Of a stretch of DNA of 19,414 nt, positions 18,664 to 19,414 are shown piece after piece. Origin of the DNA: an uncultured Clostridia bacterium (GTDB lineage: Bacteria; Bacillota; Clostridia; Oscillospirales; CAG-272). The position numbers and the translations under genes were made by a program. The stretch's first letter is position 1, and the number at the start of each line of letters is the position of its first letter. The DNA is taken from positions 1-19,414 of the forward strand of contig CANQMJ010000034.1 of NCBI GenBank assembly GCA_947624945.1. The letters run 5' to 3'. The notes beneath the pieces were generated by a model. The model worked only from the letters and a program-made list of their open reading frames with translations, ran no database searches and had not been told where the DNA came from.

Positions 18664-19414
18664 GATCCCCCCGTCCCGTCCTCAAAAATGTAGAGGTAAT
18701 AGTCCTCGAGCGACGGCGTCAAAACGACAGCGTCGTCACAGGGCGGGGTGTCCGCGACTATGCGCAGCCTTATCTCCCCGGTCGCCTCGTCACGGGCTAT
18801 GTTTATGACCCTGTACTTTTCCTGCATTTCCGCGACCATATCCTCCGTGCAGGCGACGGAGAACACATGCCCCTCCATTTTTCTTGTGAGCTCATGCGGC
18901 GGCGCAAAGTCAACGATCACGCCCTTTTTGAGTATTATCACGTCGCGCGCGATGAACTCGATATCGGAGACGACGTGCGTTGCGATCAGAACGATCTTTG
19001 AAAGCGCCGTCCTCGATATGAAGTTGCGGATCGAGATGCGCTGCTTCGGGTCGAGTCCCGCCGTCGGCTCGTCGAGTATGAGCACCTCCGGGTCGCCGAG
19101 GACTGCCTGCGCCAGCGCGAGCCGCTGTTTCATGCCGCCGGAGAGCGCGCCTATCTTTCGGCGCGGAATCTCGTCGAGTCCGACGGATAAGAGGATCTGC
19201 GGTATCTGACGCTTTGCGTCCGCCTTCGGGATCTCTTTCAGCGACGCCATATAGTAAAGGAACTCTTCGACCGTGAAATTCGGGTAAAGCCCCGGATATT
19301 GCGGCATAAACCCGAGCTTTGACCGAAACGATGCGCCCATTTTGAATATGTCCGTCTCGTTTCCGTCCGCATCCGTATATGTGACGGCGCCCTCGTCTGC
19401 GGGCAGATTGTCGG
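18660..19414 (-). CDS. ABC transporter ATP-binding protein, partial
   Basis: This is the ATPase partner of the permease, running off the right edge so that the start and Walker A are missing; about 250 residues remain. The visible part contains the Q-loop (GFMPQYPGLYPNFT), the signature LSGGMKQR, Walker B VLILDEPTAGLD and the H-loop ATHVVSD. The reading frame stays open from the inner ATG at 19338-19340 to the edge with sensible upstream residues (NLPADEG, typical of the region after Walker A), so that ATG is not the real start. The C-terminal 80 or so residues form the extra domain seen in ABC-2 export ATPases. Its TGA overlaps the permease ATG (ATGA), which argues for a coupled two-gene transporter. 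Confidence 0.93.
   Translation of the reverse strand, partial: DNLPADEGAVTYTDADGNETDIFKMGASFRSKLGFMPQYPGLYPNFTVEEFLYYMASLKEIPKADAKRQIPQILLSVGLDEIPRRKIGALSGGMKQRLALAQAVLGDPEVLILDEPTAGLDPKQRISIRNFISRTALSKIVLIATHVVSDIEFIARDVIILKKGVIVDFAPPHELTRKMEGHVFSVACTEDMVAEMQEKYRVINIARDEATGEIRLRIVADTPPCDDAVVLTPSLEDYYLYIFEDGTGGS

Overview
The window looks like chromosomal DNA of an anaerobic, spore-lineage Firmicute, probably an uncultured gut member of the class Clostridia. The strongest clue is a nearly full-length Spo0A (9928-10704). A biotin-dependent sodium-pump decarboxylase cluster, a D-mannonate dehydratase, and GC-rich genes separated by AT-rich intergenic DNA with sigma-A-type promoters all fit. No rRNA, tRNA, CRISPR array, transposase or phage gene was seen.

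Layout. 2-1312 (minus): an ECF sigma factor followed by a soluble protein I do not recognise. 1471-2804 (plus): a small membrane protein and D-mannonate dehydratase (uxuA). 2805-3912: about 1.1 kb without a convincing protein gene, packed with palindromic repeats, an 80-bp inverted repeat pair and a consensus minus-strand promoter facing a structured, possibly non-coding transcript. 3913-4395 (plus): a small lipoprotein whose Shine-Dalgarno sequence lies partly in a hairpin. 4520-6633 (plus): a heavy-metal exporter split into a free HMA metallochaperone and a P1B-type ATPase, behind a near-consensus promoter and a dyad that looks like an ArsR/SmtB operator. 6775-9057 (minus): a sugar-isomerase-like protein, a DUF6807 (PmoA-like) protein and, last, an ArsR/SmtB sensor that probably controls the facing metal exporter. 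9201-9620 (minus): a small membrane protein. 9928-10704 (plus): spo0A. 10982-15993 (plus): a five-gene operon with a CoA-type carboxyltransferase, OadG-like subunit, biotin carrier, OadB-like sodium-pump subunit and OadA-type carboxyltransferase without a biotin domain. 16138-19414 (minus): an ABC transporter with a double-length fused permease and an ATPase running off the right edge.

How genes work together. The 10982-15993 operon encodes equivalents of all three transcarboxylase subunits (12S, 5S, 1.3S) plus the membrane pump. It could couple oxaloacetate and acyl-CoA decarboxylation to Na+ export, or move CO2 between an acyl-CoA and pyruvate. There is no biotin carboxylase gene here, which argues against an ATP-driven carboxylase. 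The metal-export genes and the ArsR sensor converge on one repeat/terminator and form a plausible regulon even though arsR sits at the end of a sugar-type operon.

The least explained signal is a modular palindromic repeat with four copies (2806-2938, 3060-3144, 6644-6770 reversed, 16011-16092). The two long copies fold as an outer stem with three arms and show compensatory base changes; the two short copies have a single hairpin. Three of the four lie just after gene 3' ends.
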